DNA of 12,228 nt, from the NCBI GenBank assembly GCA_007119835.1, contig SKOX01000133.1:1-12228 (forward strand), written 5' to 3'. Below are positions 1 to 8,123 of this stretch, in pieces (position 1 is the first letter of the stretch; the number at the start of each line of letters is the position of its first letter). The notes beneath the pieces are model-generated. The model was not told the DNA's origin and did no database searches. It saw only the letters and a list, made by a program, of their open reading frames with translations. The translations under genes were made by a program, and so were the position numbers. This DNA is from Paracoccaceae bacterium (GTDB lineage: Bacteria; Pseudomonadota; Alphaproteobacteria; Rhodobacterales; Rhodobacteraceae).

Positions 1-120
<120 letters not shown>

Positions 121-134
121 CAAGCGGCCAGCGC

Positions 135-157
135 GGCGGCGGGCACGACCCGCCGCC
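135..157 (+). promoter_or_regulatory. GC-rich hairpin in the tuf-rpsJ gap
   Basis: A perfect 9-bp inverted repeat, GGCGGCGGG and CCCGCCGCC, is separated by the 5-base loop CACGA. It sits 15 bases after the tuf stop and ends 32 bases before the rpsJ start. There is no T-run after it, so it is not a canonical intrinsic terminator. It could be an mRNA processing or stability element separating the str and S10 parts of the transcript, or a leader structure. The fold is read directly from the sequence; the role is inference. Confidence 0.5.
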
Positions 158-189
158 TGAACCCGAAAAGACCTGAGGCTGAGAGAACC

Positions 190-498
<309 letters not shown>

Positions 499-508
499 GG
501 AAGCCGAC

Positions 509-1375
509 ATGCGCTCCGGAGTCATCGCAAAGAAGCTGGGCATGACCCGGCTGTTCCTGGAGGACGGCCGGCAGGTTCCTGTCACCGTCCTCTCCCTCGA
601 GGGCCTGCAGGTCGTCGCCAATCGCACGGCGGACAGGGACGGCTACTCGGCCGTCCAGCTCGGCGCGGGTGCCGCCAAGGCCAAGCGCACGACCCAGGCC
701 ATGCGCGGCCACTTCGCCAAGGCCAAGGTCGAGCCGAAGCGGAAGCTCGCCGAGTTCCGGGTCAGCCCCGCGAACCTCATCGAGGTCGGCGAGGAGATCA
801 CGGCGGATCACTACTTCGCCGGCCAGTTCGTCGACGTCGCGGGCACGAGCATCGGCAAGGGCTTCGCCGGCGCCATGAAGCGGCACAATTTCGCCGGCCT
901 GCGCGCCTCGCACGGCGTGTCGATTTCGCACCGCTCGCACGGCTCGACCGGCCAGTGCCAGGACCCCGGCAAGGTGTTTAAGGGCAAGAAGATGGCCGGC
1001 CACATGGGCGCGATCCGGGTGACAACCCAGAACCTCCAGGTCGTCAAGACCGACTCGGAGCGCGGCCTGATCATGGTCAAGGGCGCGGTCCCGGGCTCGA
1101 AGGGCGGCTGGGTCACCATCAAGGACGCGGTCAAGAAGCCGACGCCCGACAACGTGATCCTGCCGGCGGCGCTGAAGTCCGCGGCCGAGGAGGCGAAGCG
1201 TGTCGCGGAAGCCGCGGCCGCGGAAGCGGCGGCGGCCGAGGCCGAGGCACTCCGTCAGCAGCAGGAAGCCGAGCAGGCCGCGATCGAGGCGGCTGCGGCC
1301 GAGGAGGCACAGGCCAAGGAAGCCGGTGATCAGGCGGAAGGCGGCGAAGGCGGTCAGGAAGGCGAAGAGAAATGA
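509..1375 (+). CDS. rplC: 50S ribosomal protein L3 with long Ala/Glu-rich C-terminal tail
   Basis: L3 is an early-assembly 23S rRNA-binding protein whose central extension reaches toward the peptidyl transferase centre. The body (about residues 1-215) is typical: [15 protein letters not shown] at the start, the conserved [20 protein letters not shown] at about 145-164 (the region of the glutamine methylated by PrmB in E. coli), and [11 protein letters not shown] near 190-200. The protein is 288 residues, against 209 in E. coli. The excess is a low-complexity tail from about residue 224, very rich in Ala and Glu with a few Gln and Arg, then Gly/Glu-rich over the last 15 residues. The tail looks helical or coiled-coil and then disordered (inference). 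The stop overlaps the rplD start by four bases (ATGA). The gene call is certain; the function of the tail is unknown. Confidence 0.97.
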   Translation: MRSGVIAKKLGMTRLFLEDGRQVPVTVLSLEGLQVVANRTADRDGYSAVQLGAGAAKAKRTTQAMRGHFAKAKVEPKRKLAEFRVSPANLIEVGEEITADHYFAGQFVDVAGTSIGKGFAGAMKRHNFAGLRASHGVSISHRSHGSTGQCQDPGKVFKGKKMAGHMGAIRVTTQNLQVVKTDSERGLIMVKGAVPGSKGGWVTIKDAVKKPTPDNVILPAALKSAAEEAKRVAEAAAAEAAAAEAEALRQQQEAEQAAIEAAAAEEAQAKEAGDQAEGGEGGQEGEEK

Positions 1376-1992
1376 AGACGCAAGTGATCACGCTCGATGC
1401 CGGCGAGGCGGGCGAGATCGAGCTCGACGACGCCGTCTTCGGGCTCGAGCCGCGCGCCGACATCCTGCATCGCGTCGTCCGCTGGCAGCTCGCGCGTCGC
1501 CAGCAGGGCACTCACAAGACCAAGGGCCGGTCGGAGGTCAGCTACTCGACCAAGAAGATCTATCGCCAGAAGGGAACCGGCGGCGCCCGCCACGGCGCCC
1601 GCGCGGCGCCGATCTTCCGCAAGGGCGGCACCTACAAGGGCCCGGTCCCGCGCTCCCACGCCCACGACCTCAACAAGAAGGTCCGGGCGCTCGGCCTGCG
1701 CCACGCGCTCTCGGCGAAGGCGGGGGCGGGTGAGCTTATCGTCCTCGACGCGGCGACGCTGAGCGAGCCGAAGACCAGGGCGCTCGCGGCCAAGCTCAAG
1801 GAGCTCGGCTGGAAGCGGGCGCTCGTGATCGACGGCGCCGAGGTCGACGCGAACTTCGCCCGCGCGGCGCAGAACATCGACGGGATCGACGTCCTGCCGA
1901 GCCAGGGCGCAAACGTCTACGACATCCTGCGGCGGGACACCCTGGTCCTGACAAAGGCCGCCGTGGAAGCGCTGGAGGCGCGGCTGAAATGA
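1372..1992 (+). CDS. rplD: 50S ribosomal protein L4
   Basis: L4 is a primary 23S rRNA-binding protein whose extended loop lines the nascent-peptide exit tunnel; in E. coli it also represses its own operon. The 206-residue length is normal. The tunnel loop is clear at about residues 45-100, with [20 protein letters not shown], then [17 protein letters not shown] and [14 protein letters not shown]. The C-terminal half holds the alternating alpha/beta globular domain, with [21 protein letters not shown] near the end. The ATG overlaps the rplC stop in an ATGA, and its own stop overlaps the rplW start in the same way, so the three genes are probably translationally coupled. Whether L4 autoregulates here is unknown, since the E. 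coli S10 leader is not recognisable. Confidence 0.98.
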   Translation: MKTQVITLDAGEAGEIELDDAVFGLEPRADILHRVVRWQLARRQQGTHKTKGRSEVSYSTKKIYRQKGTGGARHGARAAPIFRKGGTYKGPVPRSHAHDLNKKVRALGLRHALSAKAGAGELIVLDAATLSEPKTRALAAKLKELGWKRALVIDGAEVDANFARAAQNIDGIDVLPSQGANVYDILRRDTLVLTKAAVEALEARLK

Positions 1993-2285
1993 ACGCGAAG
2001 CCCGATCACTACGACCTGATCCGCAAGCCGGTGATCACCGAGAAGGCGACCATGGCCTCCGAGCACGGGGCGGTGGTCTTCGAGGTCGCCGTCGACGCGA
2101 GCAAGCCCGAGATCAAGGAGGCGATCGAGACGCTCTTCAAGGTCAAGGTCAAGGCGGTCAACACCGTGCTGACCAAGGGCAAGGCAAAGCGCTTCCGCGG
2201 CCGCCCCGGCCGCCGGCGCGACGTCAAGAAGGCCTATGTCACGCTCGTCGAGGGCAACACCATCGACGTGACCACGGGTCTCTGA
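1989..2285 (+). CDS. rplW: 50S ribosomal protein L23
   Basis: L23 sits at the exit of the peptide tunnel and is the docking site for trigger factor and the signal recognition particle. The protein is 98 residues, a normal size. Family features are [18 protein letters not shown] at about residues 8-25, the helix with [21 protein letters not shown] at about 39-59, and the basic loop [21 protein letters not shown] at about 64-83. The start overlaps the rplD stop by four bases (ATGA). It is followed by a 57-nt gap containing a strong UUCG hairpin before rplB. I see no abnormal residue or truncation. Confidence 0.98.
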   Translation: MNAKPDHYDLIRKPVITEKATMASEHGAVVFEVAVDASKPEIKEAIETLFKVKVKAVNTVLTKGKAKRFRGRPGRRRDVKKAYVTLVEGNTIDVTTGL

Positions 2286-2292
2286 TAAGGCA

Positions 2293-2310
2293 CGCGGCCT
2301 TCGGGCCGCG
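2293..2310 (+). promoter_or_regulatory. 7-bp UUCG tetraloop hairpin between rplW and rplB
   Basis: A perfect stem CGCGGCC/GGCCGCG closes a TTCG loop, giving a C(UUCG)G tetraloop, one of the most stable RNA hairpins known. It begins 8 bases after the rplW stop and ends 32 bases before the rplB ATG. No T-run follows (CAAGTTG), so it is not a normal terminator. It may act in transcript stability or processing, or uncouple rplB translation from rplW. The rplB ribosome binding site downstream is weak (CGGAAG). The structure is seen; the role is inference. Confidence 0.6.
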
Positions 2311-2342
2311 CAAGTTGAACGAGCAACGGAAGACAGCAAGAC

Positions 2343-3179
2343 ATGGCGTTGAAAAAGTACAATCCGACGACGCCGGGCCAGCGCGGACTGGTTCTGATCG
2401 ACCGTTCCCAGCTCTACAAGGGCCGGCCCGTCAAGTCGCTGACGGAAGGCCTGACGAAGAAGGGCGGACGGAACAACACCGGTCGGATCACCGCGCGGCG
2501 CCGCGGCGGCGGAGCGAAGTCGCTCTACCGCATCGTCGACTTCAAGCGGCAGAAGATGGACGTGCCGGGCAAGGTCATCCGGATCGAGTATGACCCCAAC
2601 CGGACCGCCTTCATCGCGCTGATCGGCTACGCCGACGGCGAGCAGGCCTATATCCTGGCGCCCCAGCGCCTCGCGGTCGGCGACACGGTCATCGCCTCGG
2701 CGAAGGCGGACATCAAGCCGGGCAACGCCATGCCGTTCTCGGCGCTGCCGATCGGCACGATCGTCCACAACGTGGAGATGAAGCCGGCCAAGGGCGGCCA
2801 GATCGCGCGCTCGGCCGGCACCTACGTCCAGTTCGTCGGGCGTGACGGCGGCTATGCCCAGATCCGCCTCTCCTCGGGCGAGCTCCGGCTCGTGCGCCAG
2901 GAGTGCATGGCGACGGTGGGCGCCGTGTCGAACCCGGACAACTCGAACCAGAACTTCGGCAAGGCCGGGCGCACGCGCCATTTCGGCAAGCGGCCGAGCG
3001 TCCGCGGCGTCGCGATGAACCCGATCGACCACCCCCACGGCGGCGGCGAGGGCCGCACCTCCGGCGGCCGGCACCCCTCGACGCCCTGGGGCAAGAAGAC
3101 CAAGGGCCCGCGGACCCGGTCGAACAAGGCGACGGACAAGATGATCCTCCGCTCGCGTCACCAGAAGAAGAAGCGGTAA
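2343..3179 (+). CDS. rplB: 50S ribosomal protein L2
   Basis: L2 is one of the largest and most conserved 50S proteins; it binds 23S rRNA, helps join the subunits and is needed for peptidyl transferase activity. It has 278 residues, close to the 273 of E. coli. Visible features are [20 protein letters not shown] (about 33-52), the OB/SH3-like core with [19 protein letters not shown] (about 135-153), and the signature [19 protein letters not shown] (about 220-238). In this motif His230 corresponds to E. coli His229. The C-terminus is very basic (RSRHQKKKR). The start was chosen because [12 protein letters not shown] is the family N-terminus; an earlier out-of-frame ATG at 2315 is not used. A TAAGGAGGG follows, supplying the rpsS ribosome binding site. 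Confidence 0.98.
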   Translation: MALKKYNPTTPGQRGLVLIDRSQLYKGRPVKSLTEGLTKKGGRNNTGRITARRRGGGAKSLYRIVDFKRQKMDVPGKVIRIEYDPNRTAFIALIGYADGEQAYILAPQRLAVGDTVIASAKADIKPGNAMPFSALPIGTIVHNVEMKPAKGGQIARSAGTYVQFVGRDGGYAQIRLSSGELRLVRQECMATVGAVSNPDNSNQNFGKAGRTRHFGKRPSVRGVAMNPIDHPHGGGEGRTSGGRHPSTPWGKKTKGPRTRSNKATDKMILRSRHQKKKR

Positions 3180-3191
3180 GGAGGGCGACAC

Positions 3192-3470
3192 ATGCCACGT
3201 TCCGTCTGGAAAGGCCCCTTCGTCGACTCCTATGTCCTGAAGAAGGCCGAGAAGGTCCGCGAGTCGGGCCGCAATGAAGTCATCAAGATCTGGTCGCGCC
3301 GGTCGACCATCCTGCCGCAGTTCGTGGGCCTTACCTTCGGCGTCTACAACGGCAAGAAGCACGTGCCCGTCAACGTCACCGAGGAGATGATCGGTCAGAA
3401 GTTCGGCGAGTACTCCCCCACCCGGACCTATTACGGCCATGCGGCCGACAAGAAAGCGAAGCGGAGGTAA
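3192..3470 (+). CDS. rpsS: 30S ribosomal protein S19
   Basis: S19 is a head protein of the 30S subunit that forms a complex with S13 and contacts tRNA and bridge regions. The 92-residue length is standard. The family is recognised from [17 protein letters not shown] at the N-terminus, [20 protein letters not shown] at about residues 32-51, and the C-terminal [19 protein letters not shown] at about 62-80, where the phosphate-binding basic patch lies. A clear GGAGGG lies a few bases ahead of the ATG. Only two bases separate its stop from the rplV start, whose ribosome binding site (GGAGG) lies inside the end of this gene, suggesting coupled translation. Confidence 0.98.
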   Translation: MPRSVWKGPFVDSYVLKKAEKVRESGRNEVIKIWSRRSTILPQFVGLTFGVYNGKKHVPVNVTEEMIGQKFGEYSPTRTYYGHAADKKAKRR

Positions 3471-3472
3471 GG

Positions 3473-3853
3473 ATGGGCAAGGAGAAGAACCCGCCGCGGC
3501 ACGCCGAAAACGAGGCGATGGCCGTGAACCGGATGATCCGCACGAGCCCGCGCAAGCTGAACCTCGTCGCCGCGATGATCCGCAACAAGAAGGTCGAGAA
3601 GGCGCTCGCCGACCTCACCTTCTCCAAGCGCCGCGTCTCGGACGACGTCAAGAAGACGCTTCAGTCCGCGATCGCGAACGCCGAGAACAACCACGGCCTC
3701 GACGTCGACGAACTGATCGTCGCCGAGGCGCATGTCGGCAAGAACCTTGTGATGAAGCGCGGTCGCCCGCGGGCTCGCGGCCGGTTCGGACGGATCGAGA
3801 AGCCGTTCAGCCAACTCACGATCAAGGTCCGGCAGGTCGAGGAGAGCCTCTGA
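3473..3853 (+). CDS. rplV: 50S ribosomal protein L22
   Basis: L22 spans the 50S subunit; its long beta hairpin lines the exit tunnel opposite L4 and is a site of macrolide resistance mutations in many bacteria. The protein has 126 residues, within the usual range. Recognised are [20 protein letters not shown] (about 20-39), the helix [19 protein letters not shown] (about 59-77), and the tunnel hairpin [20 protein letters not shown] (about 84-103). The N-terminus [15 protein letters not shown] is a short extension compared with E. coli. Its stop and the rpsC start share one base in TGATG, a tight coupling arrangement. I see no resistance-type deletion in the hairpin, though I have no alignment to prove that. 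Confidence 0.97.
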   Translation: MGKEKNPPRHAENEAMAVNRMIRTSPRKLNLVAAMIRNKKVEKALADLTFSKRRVSDDVKKTLQSAIANAENNHGLDVDELIVAEAHVGKNLVMKRGRPRARGRFGRIEKPFSQLTIKVRQVEESL

Positions 3854-4557
3854 TGGGTCAGAAGATCAACCCGATCGGCCTGCGCCTGCAGGTCAACCGC
3901 ACCTGGGACAGCCGCTGGTTCGCCGACGGCAAGGAATACGGCAAGCTGCTGCACGAGGATCTCGCGATCCGCGACAAGATCCGCTCGAGCGTCGGCCAGG
4001 CCGGGATCAGCCGCATCATCATCGAGCGGCCGCACCGCAAGGCGCGGGTGACGATCCATGCCGCCCGTCCGGGCGTCATCATCGGCAAGAAGGGCGCCGA
4101 CATCGAGACGCTGCGCAAGAAGCTTGCGAATCTCACGAAGTCGGACCTGCACCTCAACATCGTCGAGGTCCGCAAGCCCGAGATCGACGCGCAGTTGGTG
4201 GCCGAGAACATTGCCCAGCAGCTCGAGCGCCGCGTCTCGTTCCGCCGCGCGATGAAGCGGTCGGTGCAGAACGCCATGCGCATGGGCGCACTCGGCATCC
4301 GTGTGAATGTCGGCGGCCGCCTCGGCGGCGCCGAGATCGCCCGGACCGAGTGGTATCGCGAGGGGCGGGTGCCGCTGCACACGCTGCGCGCCGACGTCGA
4401 CTATGCGCTCGCGGAGGCCAAGACCGCCTACGGCGTCATCGGTGTCAAGGTGTGGATCTTCAAGGGCGAGATCCTCGAGCACGATCCGCAGGCCCGTGAC
4501 CGGCGCCAGTCCGAGCTGCAGGAAGGCGGCGCCGGGCGGATGCAGCGCGCGCGCTGA
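3853..4557 (+). CDS. rpsC: 30S ribosomal protein S3
   Basis: S3 lies at the mRNA entry tunnel of the 30S subunit, contributes to mRNA helicase activity with S4 and S5, and binds RNA through a type II KH domain. The product is 234 residues. The N-terminus [12 protein letters not shown] is diagnostic and sets the start at 3853; the same frame is open upstream to 3439, but that part is the out-of-frame shadow of rplV. The KH domain carries [18 protein letters not shown], with the GxxG loop at about residues 78-81. The C-terminal domain includes [20 protein letters not shown] and [20 protein letters not shown], and it ends in a basic AGRMQRAR. The start overlaps the rplV stop by one base. Confidence 0.98.
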   Translation: MGQKINPIGLRLQVNRTWDSRWFADGKEYGKLLHEDLAIRDKIRSSVGQAGISRIIIERPHRKARVTIHAARPGVIIGKKGADIETLRKKLANLTKSDLHLNIVEVRKPEIDAQLVAENIAQQLERRVSFRRAMKRSVQNAMRMGALGIRVNVGGRLGGAEIARTEWYREGRVPLHTLRADVDYALAEAKTAYGVIGVKVWIFKGEILEHDPQARDRRQSELQEGGAGRMQRAR

Positions 4558-4570
4558 GGGAGTTAAGTAG

Positions 4571-4984
4571 ATGCTGCAACCGAAGAAGACCAAGTTCCGC
4601 AAGATGCACAAGGGTCGCATCAGCGGACAGGCGAAGGGGGGCTTCGACCTCAACTTCGGCTCCTACGGCCTCAAGGCCACGGAGCCGGAGCGCGTGACCG
4701 CGCGCCAGATCGAGGCGGCGCGGCGTGCCCTCACCCGCCACATGAAGCGCCAGGGCCGCGTCTGGATCCGCATCTTTCCCGACGTGCCGGTGTCGAAGAA
4801 GCCCATCGAGGTCCGCATGGGCAAGGGCAAGGGTTCGGTCGAGTTCTGGGCCGCCAAGGTCAAGCCCGGCCGTGTCATGTTCGAGATTGACGGCGTGGCC
4901 GAGGATGTGGCAAGGGAGGCGCTGCGACTGGCGGCCATGAAGCTGCCGGTCAAGTGCCGTTTCGTCGCGCGCGAGGACTGGTAA
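4571..4984 (+). CDS. rplP: 50S ribosomal protein L16
   Basis: L16 binds near the A site and helps position aminoacyl-tRNA on the large subunit. The 137-residue length is standard. Motifs include [19 protein letters not shown] at the start, [20 protein letters not shown] (about 29-48), and [20 protein letters not shown] (about 68-87). Arg82 lies where E. coli has Arg81, which is hydroxylated there by YcfD. The protein ends CRFVAREDW. The gene follows rpsC by 13 nt with AGGGAG as a plausible ribosome binding site, and is followed by an 82-nt gap with two hairpins before rpmC. Nothing unusual is seen in the protein. Confidence 0.98.
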   Translation: MLQPKKTKFRKMHKGRISGQAKGGFDLNFGSYGLKATEPERVTARQIEAARRALTRHMKRQGRVWIRIFPDVPVSKKPIEVRMGKGKGSVEFWAAKVKPGRVMFEIDGVAEDVAREALRLAAMKLPVKCRFVAREDW

Positions 4985-4990
4985 GGGGCG

Positions 4991-5004
4991 GGGCCTTCGG
5001 GCCC
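4991..5004 (+). promoter_or_regulatory. UUCG hairpin just after rplP
   Basis: GGGCC and GGCCC flank a TTCG loop, giving a 5-bp stem with the stable C(UUCG)G tetraloop, six bases after the rplP stop codon. It resembles the rplW-rplB hairpin in its loop and in its position close behind a stop codon. A short T-run (ATTTTGG) occurs about 15 bases later, too far for a standard terminator. The likely role is transcript processing or protection (inference). Confidence 0.5.
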
Positions 5005-5031
5005 GGTCCCGGACGACATTTTGGAATACCG

Positions 5032-5045
5032 CCGGCGCCTGCCGG
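5032..5045 (+). promoter_or_regulatory. Second hairpin in the rplP-rpmC gap
   Basis: CCGGC and GCCGG form a perfect 5-bp stem around GCCT, and a flanking G-T wobble can add a sixth pair. It ends 21 bases before the rpmC ATG and lies just upstream of the strong ribosome binding site GAGGAGGAA. It could influence access to that site, but the stem is short and may be chance in such GC-rich DNA. Confidence 0.3.
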
Positions 5046-5066
5046 TAGGTTCGAGGAGGAAGGGCC

Positions 5067-5300
5067 ATGAAAGCGGCCGAGCTGCGGGACAAGACACCCG
5101 ATCAGCTGCGCGATGAGCTCGTGCGGCTTAAGAAGGAATCCTTCAACCTGCGCTTTCAGCAGGCCACGGGCCAGATCGAGAGCGTGGCGCGGATGAAGGC
5201 GGTGCGGCGGGACGCGGCGCGCGTCCTCACCATCCTGAACGAGAAGGCCGCCCAGGCGGCAGGTGCAGACAAGGCCGCGTCCGCGGCCGGGGAGGCCTGA
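5067..5300 (+). CDS. rpmC: 50S ribosomal protein L29
   Basis: L29 is a small helical protein at the peptide exit, next to L23. The core (about residues 1-60) has the expected two long helices, with [20 protein letters not shown] at the N-terminus, then [18 protein letters not shown] and the [20 protein letters not shown] helix. The protein is 77 residues, compared with 63 in E. coli; the extra is an Ala-rich tail from about 61 to 77 ([17 protein letters not shown]). A strong purine-rich ribosome binding site, GAGGAGGAAG, precedes the ATG. The stop is followed by one base and then the rpsQ start, so the two are almost certainly co-translated. The assignment is firm; the tail has no known role. 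Confidence 0.97.
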   Translation: MKAAELRDKTPDQLRDELVRLKKESFNLRFQQATGQIESVARMKAVRRDAARVLTILNEKAAQAAGADKAASAAGEA

Positions 5301-5301
5301 G

Positions 5302-5550
5302 ATGCCCAAGCGCGTCCTGTTCGGCACGGTGACCAGCGACAAGAGCGACCAGACCGTGACGGTCCTGATCGAGCGTCGCTTCACCCATCCCGTGCTCAAG
5401 AAGACCGTGCGTCGGACCAAGAAGTACCACGCGCACGATCCGGAGAACCGCTGCAAGGTCGGGGACCAGGTCCGCATCGTTGAGTGCGCGCCGATCTCGC
5501 GAACCAAGCGCTGGCGGGTGATGCAGGAGGCCCAGGCCGCCGAGGCCTGA
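5302..5550 (+). CDS. rpsQ: 30S ribosomal protein S17
   Basis: S17 is a primary 16S rRNA-binding protein with an OB fold. I place the start at 5302, where [20 protein letters not shown] matches the family N-terminus; the frame is open further upstream to 5263, but those 13 codons are Arg/Pro-rich and overlap rpmC, so they are not real. The product is 82 residues. The conserved stretch [18 protein letters not shown] lies at about residues 38-55, and [17 protein letters not shown] at 57-73. The C-terminus adds a short Ala/Glu run (QEAQAAEA). It begins one base after rpmC and is the last S10-block gene before a 52-nt gap. Confidence 0.97.
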   Translation: MPKRVLFGTVTSDKSDQTVTVLIERRFTHPVLKKTVRRTKKYHAHDPENRCKVGDQVRIVECAPISRTKRWRVMQEAQAAEA

Positions 5551-5568
5551 GCCGAACGACACGAAACC

Positions 5569-5584
5569 GCGAGGGTGGCCTCGC
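5569..5584 (+). promoter_or_regulatory. Hairpin between rpsQ and rplN
   Basis: GCGAGG and CCTCGC form a perfect 6-bp stem around a GTGG loop, in the middle of the 52-nt gap marking the classical boundary between the S10 and spc operons. No T-run follows; instead the rplN ribosome binding site (GGGAGAC) appears a few bases downstream. There is no clear promoter in the gap, so the two blocks are probably read as one transcript (inference). Confidence 0.45.
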
Positions 5585-5602
5585 AGGTCGGGAGACAACA
5601 AA

Positions 5603-5971
5603 ATGATCCAGATGCAGACGAATCTGGATGTCGCTGACAATTCCGGCGCCCGCCGGGTTCAGTGCATCAAGGTTCTCGGCGGCTCGAAGCGCAAGTACGC
5701 TTCGGTCGGCGACATCATCGTGGTCTCCGTCAAGGAGGCGATCCCCCGTGGCCGCGTGAAGAAGGGCGACGTGCGCAAGGCCGTCGTCGTGCGCACCGCG
5801 AAGGAGGTCTTCCGCGACGACGGCACCGCGATCCGCTTCGACTCGAACGCGGCCGTTCTCATCGGCAACAACCTGGAGCCGATCGGCACCCGCATCTTCG
5901 GCCCGGTGGTGCGCGAGCTTCGCGCCAAGAACTTCATGAAGATCGTCAGCCTGGCGCCGGAGGTGCTCTAG
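5603..5971 (+). CDS. rplN: 50S ribosomal protein L14
   Basis: L14 lies at the subunit interface, contacts 16S rRNA in an intersubunit bridge, and is the target of the silencing factor RsfS. The protein is exactly 122 residues, the family norm. Its motifs are very conserved: [20 protein letters not shown] at the start, [20 protein letters not shown] (about 23-42), and [20 protein letters not shown] near 93-112. The gene opens the spc block, has GGGAGA as a ribosome binding site, and its TAG stop is followed with no gap by the rplX ATG. Nothing odd is seen. Confidence 0.98.
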   Translation: MIQMQTNLDVADNSGARRVQCIKVLGGSKRKYASVGDIIVVSVKEAIPRGRVKKGDVRKAVVVRTAKEVFRDDGTAIRFDSNAAVLIGNNLEPIGTRIFGPVVRELRAKNFMKIVSLAPEVL

Positions 5972-6286
5972 ATGGCCTCGAAGCTCAAGAAGGGCGACCG
6001 CGTCGTCGTGCTCGCCGGCAAGGACAGGGGCAAGAAGGGGGAGATCTCCCGCGTCCTCCCCGCTGCCGGCAAGGCTGTCGTGACCGGCGTCAACGTCGCC
6101 GTGCGCCACCAGAAGCAGAGCCCGCAATCCCAGGGCGGCCGCATCGCGGTCGAGATGCCGATCCAGCTGTCGAACCTCGCCCTCGTCGACCCGAAGTCGG
6201 GCGACGCCACCCGCGTCGGCTTCCGTTTCGAGGACGGCAAGAAGGTGCGCTACGCCAAGAAGTCGGGGGAGACGATCAATGGCTGA
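5972..6286 (+). CDS. rplX: 50S ribosomal protein L24
   Basis: L24 is an assembly-initiating 23S rRNA-binding protein located near the peptide exit. It is 104 residues, as expected. The N-terminal KOW motif is clear, [20 protein letters not shown] at about residues 5-24, followed by [20 protein letters not shown] (about 49-68) and the family phrase [20 protein letters not shown] at about 70-89. The start codon abuts the rplN stop, and the last eight bases overlap the rplE start (ATGGCTGA). In E. coli, S8 represses the spc operon by binding mRNA near the rplX-rplE junction; here the genes overlap, so the same arrangement is not obvious. Confidence 0.98.
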   Translation: MASKLKKGDRVVVLAGKDRGKKGEISRVLPAAGKAVVTGVNVAVRHQKQSPQSQGGRIAVEMPIQLSNLALVDPKSGDATRVGFRFEDGKKVRYAKKSGETING

Positions 6287-6830
6287 CTACATTCCTCGCC
6301 TGCGCGAGCAGTACCGCGAGAAGGTGCGCCCCGCGCTCAAGGAAGAGTTCGGCTACCGCAACGACATGCAGATCCCGAGGCTCGACAAGGTCGTGCTGAA
6401 CATGGGGGTCGGCGAGGCGGTTGCGGATTCGAAGAAGATCCGGGCGGCCGAGGCCGACCTCGCGGCCATCGCTGGCCAGAAGCCGATCATCACCAAGGCC
6501 AAGACCTCGATTGCCGGCTTCAAGCTGCGCGAGGACATGCCGATCGGCGTGAAGGTCACGCTGCGCCGCGACCGGATGTACGAATTCCTCGACCGGCTGA
6601 TCACCATCGCGATGCCGCGCATCCGCGACTTCCGCGGCGTCAGCGGCAAGAGCTTCGACGGCCGCGGCAACTACGCGCTCGGTCTCAAGGAGCACCTCGT
6701 CTTCCCGGAGATCAACTACGACAAGATCGAGCAGGTCTGGGGGATGGACATCGTCATCGTCACGACTGCCAAGACGGACGCCGAGGCGAAGGCGCTTCTT
6801 AAGCACTTCAACATGCCGTTCGCGGCCTGA
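6279..6830 (+). CDS. rplE: 50S ribosomal protein L5
   Basis: L5 binds 5S rRNA together with L18 and contacts P-site tRNA in the central protuberance. The product is 183 residues, close to the 179 of E. coli. The signature [20 protein letters not shown] is at about residues 32-51, followed by [20 protein letters not shown] at about 65-84, and then [20 protein letters not shown] (about 88-107). The C-terminal segment includes [16 protein letters not shown] [20 protein letters not shown]. The start lies inside the end of rplX (8-nt overlap) with GGGGGAGA as ribosome binding site. Sixteen bases separate it from rpsN. The call is secure. Confidence 0.98.
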   Translation: MADYIPRLREQYREKVRPALKEEFGYRNDMQIPRLDKVVLNMGVGEAVADSKKIRAAEADLAAIAGQKPIITKAKTSIAGFKLREDMPIGVKVTLRRDRMYEFLDRLITIAMPRIRDFRGVSGKSFDGRGNYALGLKEHLVFPEINYDKIEQVWGMDIVIVTTAKTDAEAKALLKHFNMPFAA

Positions 6831-6846
6831 GCCAGGGAGAGCAACC

Positions 6847-7152
6847 ATGGCAAAACGCAGCATGATCGAGCGGCAGAAGAAGCGGCAGGCCCTCGTCGAG
6901 AAATTCGCCGCCAGGCGCGCCGAGCTGAAGACGATCGCGGCGAACCAGGACCTCCCCATGGAGGAGCGGTTCAAGGCACGGCTGAAGCTTGCGAAGCTTC
7001 CGCGCAACTCGTCGCCGACCCGGCTCAACAACCGGTGCGAGGTGACGGGCCGCTCGCGGGCCTACTACCGCAAGCTTCGCATGAGCCGCATCGCGCTCCG
7101 GGACTACGCCTCCAAGGGGCAGATCCCGGGCATGGTCAAGTCGAGCTGGTAA
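6847..7152 (+). CDS. rpsN: 30S ribosomal protein S14, zinc-free type
   Basis: S14 is a late-assembly head protein of the 30S subunit near the decoding region. The product is 101 residues, the long form. It has a single cysteine (Cys64 in [20 protein letters not shown]), and no CxxC pairs, so it is the zinc-independent type rather than the short zinc-ribbon type. Conserved regions are [20 protein letters not shown] (about 36-55) and the C-terminal [11 protein letters not shown]. The N-terminus [20 protein letters not shown] is basic. A GGGAGAG precedes the ATG; rpsH starts 13 nt after the stop. Long S14 in the spc operon is usual for alphaproteobacteria. Confidence 0.98.
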   Translation: MAKRSMIERQKKRQALVEKFAARRAELKTIAANQDLPMEERFKARLKLAKLPRNSSPTRLNNRCEVTGRSRAYYRKLRMSRIALRDYASKGQIPGMVKSSW

Positions 7153-7165
7153 GGGAGGGCAAGCG

Positions 7166-7564
7166 ATGAACCTGAACGACCCGCTCGGCGACATGCTCGC
7201 CCGCATCCGGAACGCCTCGATGCGCGGCAAGCCGACCGTCCGCACGCCGGCCTCCAAGATCCGTCGCTGGGTGCTCGATGTCCTGAAGGACGAGGGCTAC
7301 ATCCGCGGCTACGAGGAGGTCACCACCGACGCCGGCCACAAGGAGATCGAGATCTCCCTCAAGTACTACGACGGCCAGCCGGTGATCCGCGAGCTTCGCC
7401 GCGTGTCCACGCCGGGCCGGCGCGTCTACACCGGCGTCAAGGAGATGCCCGCGATCCGCCAGGGTCTCGGCGTTGCAATCGTTTCCACCCCGCGCGGCGT
7501 CATGTCCGACGCGCAGGCCCGCACCGCCAATGTTGGCGGTGAGGTCCTCTGCACAGTGTTCTGA
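7166..7564 (+). CDS. rpsH: 30S ribosomal protein S8
   Basis: S8 is a primary binder of 16S rRNA helix 21 and, in E. coli, the repressor of the spc operon. The protein has 132 residues, standard. It begins [20 protein letters not shown], has [20 protein letters not shown] at about residues 75-94, and carries the C-terminal signature [13 protein letters not shown] at 106-118 with GGEVLC at 124-129. E. coli has STSKGVM in this place; as I recall it, the STP form is usual in alphaproteobacteria, which supports the taxonomic guess. The ribosome binding site is GGGAGGG. I cannot tell from sequence alone whether S8 represses this operon. Confidence 0.98.
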   Translation: MNLNDPLGDMLARIRNASMRGKPTVRTPASKIRRWVLDVLKDEGYIRGYEEVTTDAGHKEIEISLKYYDGQPVIRELRRVSTPGRRVYTGVKEMPAIRQGLGVAIVSTPRGVMSDAQARTANVGGEVLCTVF

Positions 7565-7575
7565 GGAGGGACCGC

Positions 7576-8109
7576 ATGTCTCGCATCGGAAAACGTCCCG
7601 TGCCGCTGCCGAAGGGCGTCGAGGCCTCGGTCGACGGCCAGACCGTTTCGGTCAAGGGGCCGAAGGGCAACCGCAGCTTCACCGCGACCGACGACGTCAC
7701 CATCGCCGTCGATGATGGCGCCGTCACGGTCCGCCCGCGCGGCACGTCGAAGCGCGCGCGCCAGCAATGGGGCATGTCGCGCACTCAGGTCGCGAACCTC
7801 GTCGGCGGTGTCAGCGAGGGCTTCAAGAAGGAGCTTGAGATCACCGGCGTCGGCTATCGCGCCGCGGTCCAGGGCAAGGTTCTGAAGCTGCAGCTCGGCT
7901 ACAGCCACGACATCGACTTCCCGATCCCCGAAGGCGTGAGCATCACGACGCCGCGGCCGACGGCGATCACGGTGGAGGGCATCGACCAGCAGCTCGTCGG
8001 TCAAGTCGCGGCCAACATCCGCGGCTGGCGGCCGCCGGAGCCCTACAAGGGCAAGGGCGTGCGCTATGCGGGCGAGTCCATCTTCCGCAAGGAAGGCAAG
8101 AAGAAGTAA
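7576..8109 (+). CDS. rplF: 50S ribosomal protein L6
   Basis: L6 binds 23S rRNA near the sarcin-ricin loop and the factor-binding site. The product is 177 residues, as in E. coli. It starts [20 protein letters not shown] and shows the two repeated alpha/beta domains; [12 protein letters not shown] marks the first (about 24-35) and [20 protein letters not shown] (91-110) the second. The family signature [14 protein letters not shown] is at about 154-167, and the C-terminus is basic (FRKEGKKK). It lies 11 nt after rpsH, with GAGGAGGGA as a strong ribosome binding site, and 14 nt before rplR. Confidence 0.98.
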   Translation: MSRIGKRPVPLPKGVEASVDGQTVSVKGPKGNRSFTATDDVTIAVDDGAVTVRPRGTSKRARQQWGMSRTQVANLVGGVSEGFKKELEITGVGYRAAVQGKVLKLQLGYSHDIDFPIPEGVSITTPRPTAITVEGIDQQLVGQVAANIRGWRPPEPYKGKGVRYAGESIFRKEGKKK

Positions 8110-8123
8110 GGGGCGCAAAGGGT

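Noticed and set aside
1917..3440. A 507-codon open frame on the - strand opposite rplD-rpsS
   Set aside because: It lies antisense to four clear ribosomal genes, is rich in Arg, Ala, Leu and Asp as expected for the complement of GC-rich coding DNA, and has no recognisable domain.
3439..3852. Upstream extension of the rpsC frame by 138 codons
   Set aside because: The added part is Arg/Glu/Pro-rich and overlaps rplV in another frame; [10 protein letters not shown] at 3853 is the conserved S3 N-terminus.
3661..4653. A 330-codon - strand frame opposite rplV-rplP
   Set aside because: It is a shadow of rpsC and its neighbours; long antisense frames are common in high-GC DNA because stop codons are rare there.
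5263..5301. Upstream extension of rpsQ by 13 codons
   Set aside because: The residues are Arg/Pro-rich and lie within the end of rpm[11 protein letters not shown] at 5302 fits the S17 family.
6270..6330. An S8-binding repressor site at the rplX-rplE junction, as in E. coli
   Set aside because: The two genes overlap here and I could not see the required helix 21-like fold, so I do not annotate it.
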